From positions 58,201,249 to 58,261,248 of the forward strand of contig NC_088295.1 in NCBI RefSeq assembly GCF_032854445.1: 60,000 nucleotides of DNA, given 5' to 3'. A model generated the notes under the pieces. It was not told the DNA's origin, searched no databases, and saw only the letters and a program-made list of their open reading frames with translations. Numbering within the stretch: position 1 is the stretch's first letter; each line of letters starts with the position of its first letter. Positions 14,401-26,011 of this stretch are shown in pieces. This stretch comes from Liolophura sinensis (Eukaryota; Mollusca; Polyplacophora; Chitonida; Chitonidae). The position numbers and the translations under genes are program-made.

Positions 14401-17282
14401 CAGTGGTTGGCCATTCAATGGTCAGTGGCTAGTACACGTAGCTTATTAAAGCCCGCTTGACCACCTGAGCACAAATTGTAGTGTATTTATTTCATGATAC
14501 AGCTCCTTTCTCTGCAGCTGTTACATTGGGGTTTTACCTGGGGCACCCTGTAGTTGACACTGGCTCCATACTCTATCAGCAGACGAGCCAAGTACAGATT
14601 TCTAGGCATAGGCACATTCGTCTCCTCTTTCCCACCACACAAGACGATGAACAGAGGGATTCTCTGGTAACAACCTACAAAAATCCATGTTTAGGCCAAA
14701 ATTAAAAATTTGTTTCTTCAGGGAAATAAGTTCAATCTGTATTTTTGGGGTAGGCATTTTCATTTTTCTTTTTCACTTGATCTTCTGAAGAAAATTACAT
14801 GTGAGAGTAAATTATTCTAGAGAGAACATTAGCCCTCATCCAACCAACATATTTGGTATCCTAATCCAACCAGCTGGGATCCATTTGAACCCCACTGTGA
14901 ACCCCTCTTAGTAACAGACATTAAATGTCAGTCCATTTTGGAATGATTTTATTATGTATGAAAACAGTTTGTGTCCCTAAATTCCGTTACTATGACTAAT
15001 TGTGTAGGAATAGGGGTGATACAAATTGTGTACTGTGATTTGGGCACACAGGTTTGTTGCACGAATTGCAGCTCACGCGGACTTTTGTGTCCACTTGACG
15101 AAAACATGCTATTCAACTGGGGTCCATTTGGACCCCGATCGCAAGTTGAATACAGTACCTATGATGTCGGCTTATTTTTTTGGAACTGACATATGCAACA
15201 GAGCATGGACGTACAGACAGACAAACTCCTAGAAACACAGTGATCATTGAATGAATAAGACAGCAGAAACACATAAAAATCGTGTCCTGGGGTTCAGTCG
15301 GATTAAGGTTAAAGAATAAGGTTAATTCTTCAAATTAGTTTTCAATTTCAATACTACAGATCTACATTTTCCATTTGCATAATAATAATGAACAAAAATA
15401 CCAAAGTCAAAATCCTGATTTTAGCAAAACCAAAAACATTTGGGCACTGGTTTTTCAGCAGGAATGTAACTCCAAACAAACAGAATATTTGTGCCATCAA
15501 ATAATCTTGTGTCAAAAAATCCTTTGATGTCTTAAGGTAGTATGAATGGCATCCTTATTTCACTTTCTGACATCTAATTCTTAAATAAACATAAAACTCA
15601 TGGAAATACTCATGGAAATAGGGTGTATTAGCTTTACTTTTGCAAAAGTGCTCCTGGAAAATGGATGTATTTACTCCACTCATTTAGCTATTTCATTGGC
15701 ATATATTAATTGATGCACTCAAGAATTATATATACAGGTACATGTAAATATAGAGGCCTTCACAAAAATTCTTTTTAAAAATCTTGTTACACCACAAAAA
15801 AAAAAAAGAAAGAAAAGAAAAGTATTAATAGAACTAATAATACAAGAGCAGATCTGAAAGATGTGATCTAAACATATCTCATAATCACTGATGCATAAAA
15901 ACAAATGATACTGAGCAAAAAATGATTTTTTTTTGATCAGTTTAACGCATGTCATATTTTTGTAGGCACTGATTTCAGTACATGTATTTTCTTATTTATT
16001 TCTGTTTTTAAACGTATTATTTGTACAAGCCAGCTAAAAACGCCACAAAAAATATTATGATATTCTAATACAATGGGGTTAAAAATATATGGCAGGCTAG
16101 TTTGAAGTGTTTATGGAAGACCCTACATTGAATTACACACAATTTCCTTCTTTGACTGCTGTTATAGCTTGACAGTCTATTGTACATGTAAGTAAAATGG
16201 GTTGGGCCATGAGACTGGCATGTAGTAATGTTTTTAATAATACAGAATAACTGGATACATATGCTGCCTCAAACATTAGTTGGTCATCTCAACAGGCCTA
16301 AGCACCTGCTGATTCCTTTCTTTGAGCTTCTGACCGTCAGAAGGTATGGTAATTAACTGTACCACTGACATTGATACTTGATATGCTGCTCACATCAATG
16401 TGTACATGTAGATATGCAACTGAGATGGTACAGGTAGGCTAAATGAAGTTCCAACGCACTGTAATAACTACTTGTAATTTGATAGGTCATTTCAAACTTC
16501 CAAATTAGATTAATCTGTAAACATCTCTACATGCTTTTTATATTACGATATAAAACACGATATAACATGCAGCCTAGATTGTGGGGTTATGAAAAAGGTT
16601 ACACATTATTACTTGCTAGGGTTCAACTAACTAAAATACATTTAACAGACTGGATTTTGGATTCCTGGTTCTTTAAATCTGTGTACATTACCATATTTTG
16701 GAGGAGAGATGGATGGGTGGGGATGTGGTAAATGCAGAAAATAATTATTTACATGTCTGAAAAATATTGCCCATTACTATGCTGCGCATGTAACCTGAAT
16801 CTGAGAGTTGTCATACTGATCCTAGCAAACTGTTTTGAGGTTTGTTTGTAAAATACATGGGGACCCATATCCTACTGAAAAAATGTAGATTTCAAGGTTT
16901 ACATACTGCCTCTAAAAATGCACCTTTTCAGATGAGATTTTAAAATAATTCACTGTATTGGTCATCATCAGAGAGAAAGAAAAAAAGGTACTTTCCCTGG
17001 GTATAAAAGTAAACACAGTGCCAAGCTGTGTTCACATGTAAATGCAGAAGTCACTTGTAAACACAGTGTTCACATGTAAACATAGTATTCACATGTAAAC
17101 ATAGTAAACGTACTGTTTAAGTTTACAGCTCATACATAAGAGTTTAACTCACCTTCATCGAGGTAAGAAGCGACAGCTCTGTTCTTTATCAACCTCTCAG
17201 CCTTGGGATAATCTGTTGCTTCCAGGGCCTCAGTCAGGTCAGTGTCATTAATTCCAAATTCAACATGGAACACCCCAGCCAT
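4934..17282 (-). CDS. Ankyrin-repeat protein with SOCS-box-like segment, whole gene (7 coding exons)
   Basis: Joined exons on the minus strand: 17282-17153, 14674-14538, 13352-13246, 12110-11968, 10240-9927, 7728-7581 and 5436-4934. Every junction is GT-AG and phases match throughout, giving 493 aa from ATG at 17282 to TAA at 4934. Ankyrin-type motifs are visible: an LLIEYGASVNY segment near residue 75, SNGADPNLTD near 173 and LLADNGANINATD near 205. Around residue 369 the pattern LKQLAARTIFKQTLIENPE resembles the first helix of a SOCS box, which in ASB proteins recruits elongin B/C to a Cullin-5 ubiquitin ligase. That function is inference, because the following Cullin-box proline pattern is not clear. 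The last 25 residues are an acidic Ser/Asp/Glu tail ending EYW. No signal peptide or membrane segment is visible, so it is probably cytosolic. It could be an ASB-family substrate receptor or an unnamed ankyrin protein. Confidence 0.85.
6853..7530 (+). repeat. 87-bp minisatellite, about 7.5 copies
   Basis: Unit containing TATGTATTTACCTTCAGATC and TTTGCAGTTCACGGTACCAT. As 87 is divisible by three, three frames stay open for 100-230 codons, but these are not genes. It is in the ankyrin gene's last intron, close to exon 6. Confidence 0.95.
7581..7728 (-). CDS. Ankyrin gene, exon 6
   Basis: 148 nt between TGTTTCAG and GTGAGT, phase 0 in and phase 1 out. It encodes SFLSVPVQRSLQWLAHMGEM and has no recognised domain. 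An 87-bp minisatellite begins only about 50 bp beyond its donor. Confidence 0.8.
7795..7945 (+). repeat. Tandem duplication of about 68 bp
   Basis: Two copies of a unit with GGCATTCGTGATA, TTTCTCATTGGTTGT and CCAGCATGGTGTGAAG. Confidence 0.85.
7996..8269 (-). mobile_element. Main tRNA-derived SINE, full length, with TSD
   Basis: Full antisense copy from a poly(T) to the tRNA-like head. A perfect 12-bp target duplication GACAGATGTTGA flanks it (7984-7995 and 8270-8281). The head, read on the minus strand, contains GGCTCAGTCGGTTAGCGCGC (A box) and a GTTCAAG-type B box. Confidence 0.95.
9045..9247 (+). mobile_element. Main SINE, 5'-truncated
   Basis: Sense copy starting in the B-box region (TGCGGTCGCTGTGAGTTCAAG) with an intact (AATA)n tail. 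Confidence 0.9.
9927..10240 (-). CDS. Ankyrin gene, exon 5 (central ankyrin repeats)
   Basis: 314 nt between TTTTCAG and GTAAAG, phase 1 in and phase 0 out. It carries the clearest ankyrin signatures: NGADPNLTD, CLHRTALFGQKMELLTLL, ADNGANINATD and NTPLLSLC. A cysteine-containing insert (FAENDQNCFKSCCL) follows. Confidence 0.85.
10271..10327 (-). mobile_element. Main SINE 3'-end fragment
   Basis: 57 bp of the tail-proximal body only, immediately followed by a 124-bp unclassified repeat. Confidence 0.8.
10333..10456 (+). repeat. 124-bp dispersed repeat, copy A
   Basis: Matches 24052-24175 over 124 bp with about three or four differences and no gaps. It is sandwiched between two SINE pieces. 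No terminal inverted repeats or tRNA boxes are seen. Confidence 0.9.
10457..10665 (-). mobile_element. Main SINE, head missing
   Basis: Antisense copy from (TTTA)n to the B-box region; the A-box part is absent. Confidence 0.88.
11190..11333 (+). mobile_element. Main SINE, highly diverged
   Basis: Recognisable by GATCTGCCAGCAACCT, CCACCATAATG and the AATAAATAAA tail, with many substitutions; probably old. Confidence 0.7.
11649..11810 (-). mobile_element. Main SINE, internally deleted, with TSD
   Basis: Tail and head are present but about 110 bp of body is missing. CTTTTCAGAT flanks it at 11639-11648 and 11811-11820, so the deletion arose before or after an otherwise normal insertion. Confidence 0.9.
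11968..12110 (-). CDS. Ankyrin gene, exon 4
   Basis: 143 nt between CCCTACAG and GTAAGT, phase 2 in and phase 1 out. It encodes a linker (DDPWLQFNPYKTVVVG) and the helix LEDIEDLIFTLL leading into the next ankyrin unit. Confidence 0.8.
12650..12747 (+). repeat. 24-bp tandem repeat, four copies
   Basis: Unit GACATAATGTAATATTATGATCAA in the ankyrin gene intron between exons 3 and 4. Confidence 0.9.
12861..13120 (-). mobile_element. Main SINE, near full length
   Basis: Antisense copy with diverged tail in the ankyrin gene intron between exons 3 and 4; about 20 bp of body is lost. Head GGGGGCCTCCATGGCTCAAT is recognisable. Confidence 0.88.
13246..13352 (-). CDS. Ankyrin gene, exon 3
   Basis: 107 nt between TTACGCAG and GTAAG, phase 0 in and phase 2 out. 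It encodes GKTALCLLVDFHINISRSL, which looks like the helices of a second, divergent ankyrin unit. Confidence 0.8.
14538..14674 (-). CDS. Ankyrin gene, exon 2
   Basis: 137 nt, entering in phase 1 and leaving in phase 0, between TTTTGTAG and GTAAAA. It encodes the first ankyrin-like helix pair, with ARLLIEYGASVNYRVPQ at its end. Confidence 0.8.
17030..17108 (+). repeat. Short tandem repeat of TTCACATGTAAACATAG
   Basis: Three to four imperfect units directly downstream of the donor of ankyrin coding exon 1. Confidence 0.7.
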
Positions 17283-17290
17283 AATTCCAC
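17153..17290 (-). CDS. Ankyrin gene, coding exon 1
   Basis: The acceptor TTTTCAG precedes 17290 and eight bases later comes the start codon at 17282-17280. It encodes 43 aa (MAGVFHVEFGINDTD...) and ends in phase 1 at a consensus GTGAGT donor. This start is chosen because it opens the frame that continues through all later exons. Confidence 0.8.
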
Positions 17291-18272
17291 CTGAAAACCA
17301 AAGCCTGCATTTAGTTTTTACCTTTCATCTTTCTGAGCATAATATTTACTTAAGGTTTTCAAAGGACAAGCATTTCCAAAAGGTCTATGGGAAATTTTCA
17401 TATCAGGTGACTTGTATCATCTCCATTCCTTTAATTTTTGACCAGGAGCAAGTCGGGGATTTGGCTGTGAAAACACTGACTTGAACAAGTGCCACTTCGG
17501 CCTGACAGGAGAACTGGCATTGCTGGATGACACAACAGGAACTGATGACTTGGCTATTTGGCTTTACCAATTTTATGGTGCTTTCGGCAATATCCTTGTT
17601 GAGAGGTAGGTAGGTACAGTGGTAAGGAGATAATTAGTTCAATTAAATCGAACGGTCAGGTCTATTTTCAAAAATTTTCCACTTTTACACCTCAAAGCTT
17701 AATCACTGAACTGAAAAATCCGGTTGAATCATTCTGCAAAGTCCTTTACCATTAAATTCACTCTGAAATTGCTACACGTGTCAGTTTCTTGTGAAACTGT
17801 TGAAAATAAACCTCAATGTCAAATAAAAATGAACCAGGGGATAACACATGACTCTGTGTCAAGTCAATTACACAAGAATCAGGCCTATCATAAGTTAAGA
17901 GTCTGATGTTACTGTAACTTTTACATTTGTTGAAACATGCTGTACTGCAGATGTATCAGTGAAATTTTATTCTAGTGGCAGTATCATCTCGAGTATATAG
18001 GCCTATATGACGATATAACCTTTTAAAAGTCATAATAATAAACATAGACCTATTTAAACAAATTTAAAATACAAAAAAAACAGGTTTGCCTCTTACTTTT
18101 ACCACATCCCCACAACGACCTAGCAATTAACCTTAACTTCTCGCATATTTAGAACATCAAATCAAACCAGGAGTTGCACAGATGACGGAACAAATTTAGC
18201 GTTGTTGTTGTAAACCAGCTTACCTTATTTACAGTCACCGACTCAAATCAACTGTTAGTAAATAATGCCTAC

Positions 18273-18540
18273 CTTTCCACGGTCACTGTGTTTTCTTAAT
18301 TATGTCCCATCCTGTCGTTGTGTTCAATATTGTATTTGAGTTTCTCAGCTATTCGCAAACCGCCTGATTTATAATGTTGAACTAGACAGCACCTGTGGCC
18401 ATCTGACTTCTGTGTGTGAAATATGAAACTGTAACTGGAAGCTGTCATTCTTATGAGATGTTTACAGCGAGAGTAGTGTCCCCTCCTCCCGCATGAGCTG
18501 CAAGTTATCTCCCTTAATTGGCGCAATCCGCGATTTTGGA
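18273..18540 (-). other. Probable 5' non-coding first exon and promoter side of the ankyrin gene
   Basis: On the minus strand a good donor (GGAAAG then gtaggc) lies at 18273/18272, about 1 kb upstream of the acceptor of the first coding exon (17290). The sequence above it is locally less AT-rich than the surrounding DNA. The short open frame here (18547-18296) has no recognisable domain and ends before the donor, so I treat the stretch as 5' UTR. The transcription start is not determined. Confidence 0.4.
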
Positions 18541-18869
18541 CTTCCAACTAAACGTTTGATGTTTAATATATAATGTGTAGCCTGTGGGCCTAAAAGTGTG
18601 AATTTCAGCAGCTTTATTTCAGTCCTACACTTGTCTTAACTTTACACGTGATGTCGAATAGGTTTATGGCAGATTTGGCAAACCTGGCTGATGTGAAAAT
18701 GTTTCAGTGTGGCGTTAAACAACAATCAAGGATATAAAATAATACATGTGCTGGTAATAAAGTATAATTTTATTAATTTATTCATTGCCATATTTATTAT
18801 GTTTGGATGAACTGAAAATATAATTCAGATAATATAGTTTATATAGTTTAGTCTATAATTAGTTTAATG

Positions 18870-18915
<46 letters not shown>
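18870..18915 (+). repeat. (AT)n microsatellite
   Basis: Uninterrupted AT dinucleotides for about 45 bp. Confidence 0.95.
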
Positions 18916-18919
<4 letters not shown>

Positions 18920-19374
18920 TCATGAATTCAGCTCTCACTGTTCGGACTGCGGTTTGACGTCAGGTATAGTTTGCATTTGTTTAACACCATATATGATCAA
19001 GTGTATTTTACCTATTTCACACGATGAAGGCCAACTTCATTGACGGCGGATGTGCCCAAAGAAAACGGCTGACATACATATAGCTTTTGTGAGTTAGGAG
19101 GGGCCTGCTGGTAAACTCTATCACGCCCGACATATGTATGCTATATTAGTGGAAAGCAAGTCCAGATCGAGATTGAATAGAGGCCCTGTGTATAAAGTCA
19201 GTGGAATGTAAACCCTTGGGTTGCACAAAGATTTTAGCTACAATCGAGTTTACAATTGATTACGTTGCGCCGCTTTCCCAAAGGAATTAAAAAGTGACTA
19301 TAAATATTTACAACAAATTACCCGATTGTAATTTCTGATTGTAAGTTACAACTATTGTAGCTTAACATCCCTTT

Positions 19375-19555
19375 GTGCAAGATGGTGTCCACTCACTGTA
19401 AGCTAAGACTGCGATCGAGGATCTTAATGATATACCGATTAACTTAGGCTTACGATCCCTTTGTGCAAGAGGGTGTCGATTGTAAGCTAAGGCTGCGATC
19501 GAGATCTTAATGATATACCGATTATCTTAGGCTTACGATCCCTTTGTGCAAGTGG
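19375..19555 (+). repeat. Tandem duplication of about 88 bp
   Basis: Two copies containing TTAATGATATACCGATTA and TTAGGCTTACGATCCCTTTG, with a partial third match upstream. Confidence 0.85.
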
Positions 19556-21562
19556 GCCCTGAACTTCTCGACCACGACCTCATTTCACTTTGAACAACAT
19601 TAGCCACCAGGCGTTGACAAAATTGACAAAACGTGAATAAGTCATATAATCGTGCACTGCATGTGTGTTACAATCGCCCGCTGTTTTATCCACAAACATA
19701 CATGTGTAGTGATCAAGTCATGCTGATATTTATGCCTCTTCACCTCTCAACGCGCCAGACGGAAGTGGGTCAACCCCCCCCCCCAAAAAAAAATCCAAAC
19801 AAACAAACACACTGTGACTGTGAGTTTATAACATAAAATATTCCTAGCTTAATGACTAATAGGCTGCGCATACATGGTATTGGCATATCCAAATATTTCT
19901 CAACGTGTTAGTCAAAGAGCTCTGACTAAAAACATAGATTATCACAACGTCAAACCAACTAAACAAAATGTGAAAAAAAAAAATCCACCCATTTTCCTGG
20001 ACAATTTTTAATGGTCTTTCACGTGATACACATACACTTCATTCTAGTGTTTTCTTTGCTTTTAAAACAGACAGGCGTACATATAACTGCTGCCGGCTTG
20101 ATGGCATTTGGTTGAACTGACGAAGGTATATTTTTCCACCCCCTTTTACATGTAAGCAAGAGAGTTTAAGGTAGTGCTCTCTTATATGTACATTAAGCAC
20201 TGTACAAGGTGAAGAGAAAGGAGAAATTGTGCTGATTTTTACCTTGAACTTACTACAACAGGTACACAACTTTGTACCAGTGCTATCACTGTTTCAAGAA
20301 TTGCCCTGTAAGCCTTCTTGCTGCAGACGTGACACAAAAAAAATTGGAGGATAATATTTAAAGCTGTAACAAGTTTTATACAGAGATAAAGGGGGTCAGT
20401 TTGAGAAGCTCGACTGCAACAGATGTCAATAGCTCCTGACAACATACAACTGTTAAGATAGTGTAAACAATTATTATTTCACATAAAGAATATTAAAGTC
20501 TTTAAAATTCAAACGTTAAACACCTTACACGTAGGTATTTTATTTGTGAACATATATATACAGCGTATTGTAGCCAAGCAATATGTTCTTATTCATAGGG
20601 GTCCTGTAAAACACGGCCGCTACCGATTATTGCAGGGTAGGCTGCAACCATGACCTCCCGTTACACTCACATTTAGCTAGGCATTGTCGCTGTTAATACT
20701 CATGGAACGTGTCACTGAATACAACGAGTTTTTAAAATACGTAATGGACCAAGATTAGATCTCTGGTTAAGACCATATTTAACGTTAAACAGGGCAAGAA
20801 ACAGATAAATTCTGTATTCTGCATACTGGTTTGTACTAGTGACATTTTTGATATTTTCATTGTGATCCAGACAAAACATTTGTGCTTTTAGAAGCCAAAT
20901 TAGATGATTTCTTGGCCTACATGTATGTTGACGGTTTGACACCATGACAAAAAGCCAAAAAAACCCCAAAACATACCACTATATAATATAACGAATATAT
21001 GGGTATTGATTATATACGTTTTTTTTATGAGAATGCCCATATACTTGTAAGAGGGTTGTGTCCGGGTTATGTTTCCTGTTAGACATCAACCTTCCTGTAT
21101 GGGTAATCTCTTATGCGTCATGCATGTGAAATCAGTTTCCGCCCATATGAGTTCCCTTTCGCATTTAATGTGCAGATTTAAGATTTGGATGTTACATGAG
21201 ACCCCGGATGCCATTAGTCACTTACCTATAGTATGTACGTGGAAGTTTGAGGCTTATCCAGGTCGATATTAATGTTATAATTCACTAATCATTATAATTC
21301 TTTTATTAGACATCATATTGCATAATGCTTAAATCAGACGATAAAAAAAACTTCCCCGTTTTTGAATACAACGGAAAAACGCGCGCGCCACAATTTGAAC
21401 TCATAATTAGGGACATTGCTCTTTGAAGAGTGTCCTTGGCGCATGTGTATGCTACAGGCCTTAGACGAGGAAGCGCAGCTCTCTAATCGCCTTTCCGGGA
21501 ATGAAGTCATGTTACATGATTATAAGAATAATTAATTTTTCATGATACATACACACATGACA

Positions 21563-21582
21563 GATATATATATAATTATATA

Positions 21583-21639
<57 letters not shown>
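21563..21639 (+). repeat. (AT)n microsatellite
   Basis: About 75 bp of nearly pure AT, immediately before the candidate first exon of the Ig receptor. Confidence 0.95.
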
Positions 21640-21641
<2 letters not shown>

Positions 21642-21670
21642 AAGTTTGACATATAGCTTAAGGCAGAGTG

Positions 21671-21710
21671 ATGACTAGGCTGGTGTTGTTGCAGAATTTA
21701 TGCATATGGG
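21671..21710 (+). CDS. Possible first coding exon of the Ig receptor
   Basis: ATG opens 13 codons (MTRLVLLQNLCIW) and one extra base before a strong donor (GGG then GTAAGT). Its phase fits the Ig exon, and the joined product would start with a hydrophobic stretch resembling a short signal peptide. It lies 4.3 kb upstream, next to an (AT)n tract. This is a guess from phase and composition only. Confidence 0.2.
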
Positions 21711-22654
21711 GTAAGTTTAGTTTTTAAATTAATTAAAAAATATAGGAACCTGTACATCTAATGCTTCTCTTGTGAGTTGTTTTTATTTCGTGTCCAGACT
21801 GCATGCGATCAACTTGTTAGTTTCTTTCTTTGAAAAAGTGTTATACGATGGGGGTCATATATATGGGTGGTGGAAAATATCGCCCATTGCCAGTAGTCGA
21901 CAAACATATCCTGGATTAATGCTGTAGCCGAAGCAGCCAGAGCTGCACTTTAGCACGCGACCTCATTAACCAAGGTGCTGTCGCACTAAAATATCGCCAC
22001 GAAAGATTGCAGAATTGTTTGCTCCGCTCGGTTTAGTGAAGCATGCACACTGGGCTTACTAGTTTATCTTGACCTCTTAATTTATAAGACCACGTTAGCA
22101 AGTAAACATGCAGAAGTAATACAATTTTAAGGCATACTTATATCCCTTGTTTAAGTGAAGCACAGTGGACTGACAACCTTAGTCATCATAGGGACCTCTT
22201 AATGCTGAGAACCATGTAAGCAAAGGAGCCAGAAGTAAAATATCGGGTGAGCATAAAAAAAAATGGGCCGTACTTTGACACTCAATATCTCCGAAGTCAG
22301 CTTCTAAAATTTTACACACTCAAAAGTCATTATGTCCTAAGCACACAGACCAAATTTCAATTTCATCCTTTAAGATTTCATGAGACCAAAATCAAAATAG
22401 AGTCAAAAACGCATGTTCCGGACATTTCAAAATGATGTTCTACCTTATTTTACTTGAAAAGGTGATTAATTCCTTGTCCGTCGCAGAGAAAAACCATCCT
22501 GATACAGCAAAACTTGTGCCTATCTGGCGGAAGGGTTTCTCTGACACTAGAGCCAGACAATTTTTCCCGACGACGCTTGATTGATGGATGTCACACATGT
22601 GCAGCGCGCCCCCTACTCATTACACCTGACAGATGATGCTGACCGGTGTCGTGT

Positions 22655-22742
22655 TTAAGTGACATGTATACATGTATTCTTGAGTAAGGTGTATAAGACA
22701 TCAATTAAATAAATAAATAAATAAATAAATATATAAATAAAT
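22655..22742 (+). mobile_element. Main SINE 3'-end fragment with long tail
   Basis: TGTATTCTTGAGTAAGGTGT then about ten AAAT units. Confidence 0.65.
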
Positions 22743-23251
22743 AGTCTTTGACATATGCATACATGTAACTCGTGGTTGAATCGAGCCAATGGCATTTATG
22801 CGCTTCCCGAAGTGAGTAATGCTCTGTAACAAAAATTGGATCCTGTTTGCTGTTCAGACTTAGCACTCTGTTCATGCTCACCACAGTACAAATGAACACC
22901 AAAGTGCATACGTATATTCCCCAGTTGATCTATAGGCCTATATAAATATCAAACGTTCTATTCATTCAAAATGAAAGTTGTGTTAAGCTAGTATTTTACG
23001 ATGAATTTGAAACAGCGTTATATCATAATAGCAGAACACACTCCTAAAATCAATCTGTTAATTTTAGCAGAAAATCTGTTGTCTGTGTGATGCTAGAATG
23101 TGTTCTTTTATTATAACATAATACTGTGTCATAAGTAACATAATATCCAATAGAATTTTTATGGTGAATTTATAGAATATGTGTTACATTTAACAGATTT
23201 ATCCGTTTCTAGGTGGAAGAAACTACATTTATATAGTAGGCCTACTAAAAT

Positions 23252-23493
23252 ATTTATCTATTTATTTGATTGGTGTTTCACGCCGTAGTCAAGAATATTT
23301 CACTTATACGACGACTGCGGTGAGAGAAATCCTGGTTGAGGGGGAAACCCACGACCATCCGCAGGTTGCTATTAGACCTTCCCACGTAGTGGAAGGCAGC
23401 ATGAGCTGTGCTTGAACTCACAGCAATCGGACTGGTGAGAGACTCCTGGGTCATTACGCCGCACTGGTGTGCTAAAATCACCACGGAGGCCCC
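23252..23493 (-). mobile_element. Main SINE, diverged
   Basis: Antisense copy between genes with small deletions in the body and head; all landmarks are present in order. Confidence 0.85.
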
Positions 23494-24051
23494 TGTAGTG
23501 CTCAGAGTAAACCACGCACCACTTTTAGCCATATACCTGACGATATAAGTCAAGGCCACAGTCAAATAAACGAGAGCTGTATTCGAACCTGTGACCCATT
23601 ACTCTTGGTGTATATGGTGCCGATCGGCTGCTGGGAGATTGTTTGAAGACCTATAATTATGTTGTGGCTGCGTGGGATTAGAACTTTGCAAATTATGGAC
23701 GGCTGGACAATCAGAGGTTTTACCAACGCAGAAATTATTCGGAAATGAAATGCCTATTTACACTCACTGCATATACATATTTACAATTATGGACAGCTTT
23801 ATAACGGTTACACGGAAGTCGTAAATTCATGTTATTTTATTGAAAGCAATCTTGATGACATCATTTTTTTTTTCATTTCATTACTGATCTGTCTGCATTT
23901 CATCAGACTTTGGTAAATACCGTAACTTACACGTATAGCTATTCTTTCAAATCAAGAGAATTTCTAGATCTGCGTTTAATTTCGCAGATTTTTGTTTAAT
24001 GACAGGTATTTCGTTTAATTCTTTATTGTATTACCATAGCTTATGTGTGTA

Positions 24052-24175
24052 AAGGCGACATATTTAAAATGGTAAGGAAAATTAATATATGATTTACATG
24101 TAGGGTATGTGTAACCACATCCAGAGTGCAATCTTTGGCAGTTACAATAAACATGTGCACGTACTTCGCTTATAT
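24052..24175 (+). repeat. 124-bp dispersed repeat, copy B
   Basis: Same sequence as copy A, starting AAGGCGACATATTTAAAATG and ending CGTACTTCGCTTATAT, in otherwise unique intergenic DNA. Confidence 0.9.
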
Positions 24176-24312
24176 CGGCAGCTATAAGACATATTTGCAT
24201 TGCATGGGACAAGTAATTAAGAAATCTAATGGCGTTTTATCACGTGACAACACATTTCTTCAGTCTGGCGATTAGAACATATGTCTCAACTGCAGTACAA
24301 CTCCTGTTCGCC

Positions 24313-24530
24313 TCAATCGTGGTCAAGAGACCCGGGATCAAATCTTTGTCGGCCTATACCAAAGACTAAAAATGGCACTTGTTGCTGCCTCGTTTGGCGC
24401 TCAGCACTGAGGAGTTAGAGCAAGGAAATAAGACAGCATGGTTGGCCCGGTGCCAATGTAATGTGACTGGGTAGGGTGTCACGTCTGGTATCTTCGGCAT
24501 CATACTTCTGTGACGGCAGCATTGTCGCAG
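24313..24530 (+). mobile_element. Second tRNA-like SINE-type family, sense copy
   Basis: Contains CCCGGGATCAAATC, CCAAAGACTAAAAATGGCAC, GGCGCTCAGCACTGAGGAG and GGGTAGGGTGTCACGTCTGG, the reverse complement of blocks in the 33 and 57 kb copies. Confidence 0.65.
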
Positions 24531-25381
24531 CATGAGCTCGCCTTACTACAAAAAGAATCAGTGTATGTACTAATGATTTCTCGTCAGTCATGACTGAAAA
24601 ATTGTTCGATACGACGTAAAACCCTTACAGGCACACATAAGCATACATGAATACGACACCCCCAAAGAAACATCTGTTAAATTAACCAAAATAGCATGTG
24701 CTTAGAGGGTGGTCGATTATGTCATTTTTACAAAATGTACGTTTAAGTTAATCACATCTGACGTCCAGATTGGTTTGATTATTGCAACAGCATTCTGTTG
24801 TTGGGGTAATGGTGTATTGTGTTGTCAGTAACAGGATATAATGTTACAGTGACATAGACTGATGTATTTCTGCCACTTCTTAGAAAGCTTACTTTTGTGT
24901 TTGGAACAGATATTAGAGCGTATGCAAATTCTTTAAATTTTGTGCAATTTATATTTGATACATAATAAGGTTAAAATTTTCTGTAGATTTCCGTTTTTTC
25001 TTTCTTTTTGGGGCCTTAGAGATCCAAAGAATGAAATGAAACATTTTTTTTGCGGAAATTTTACTTTTGCCGTGTTCAGGCTGTATAGCTTAAATCAAAT
25101 TAACTTACGGTATATTAAAATAGTCTACGCTTAAACTTCTGTTAATGTTATTGTATGTTAAATGTAATGACAACACAGCATTTTGAGTAATTCTAAACCA
25201 GTGACTTCTAATAAGTTGCAATAACATCACTGCATTTTTTTTACCCAGTTCTGCTTAAGCCAGTGTGCTAGGAGGCGTGTAAGTTGCCACGATTGATGCA
25301 TTTACGTGAACAATCAGAATAAAACCCTAACTGAGGTAAATTAAAAAGAGGCTGTATTTCGCCGGTTACATGTGAGCATTT

Positions 25382-25985
25382 GCCAGCTATCACACTGTCT
25401 TCGCCGCTCTGGTTTTACTCTCTATGCTGTACGTCTTTACTGGTTAAGTGTGACCATTTGCCAGCTATCACACTGTCGCCGCTGCTCTGGTTTTACTCTC
25501 TATGCTGTACGTCTTTACTGGTTAAGTGTGACCATTTGCCAGCTATCACACTGTCGCCGCTGCTCTGGTTTTACTCTCTATACTGTACGTCTTTACTGGT
25601 TAAGTGTGACCATTTGCCAGCTATCACAATGTCGCCGCTGCTCTGGTTTTACTCTCTATGCTGTACGTCTTTACTGGTTAAGTGTGATCATTTGCCAGCT
25701 ATTACAATGTCGCCGCTGCTCTGGTTTTACTCTCTATGCTGTACGTCTTTACTGGTTAAGTGTGATCATTTGCCAGCTATCACACTGTCGCCGCTGCTCT
25801 GGTTTTACTCTCTATGCTGTACGTCTTTACTGGTTAAATGTGACCATTTGACAGCTATCACACTGTCGTCGCCGCTCTGGTGTTACTCTCTATGCTGTAC
25901 GTCCTTACTGGGTAAGTGTGACCATTTGACAGCTATCACACTGTCGTCATTGCTCTGGTTTTGCTCTCTATGTTGTAAGTTTTCA
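25382..25985 (+). repeat. 78-bp minisatellite, about 7.7 copies
   Basis: Unit starting GCCAGCTATCACACTGTCGC with TTTACTCTCTATGCTGTACG. The array ends about 30 bp before the Ig-domain exon. 78 is divisible by three, giving 159- and 214-codon open frames that I regard as spurious. Confidence 0.95.
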
Positions 25986-26011
25986 ATTGTATTATATTAC
26001 TGTTATTTCAG

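Larger units (their letters stand above)
18550..25370. other. Intergenic stretch between ankyrin and Ig receptor genes
   Basis: Apart from the repeats listed (AT tracts, tandem duplication, SINEs, the 124-bp repeat) and one candidate small exon at 21671, I see no gene. The missing signal-peptide exon of the Ig receptor should be here if it is within the window. Confidence 0.5.
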
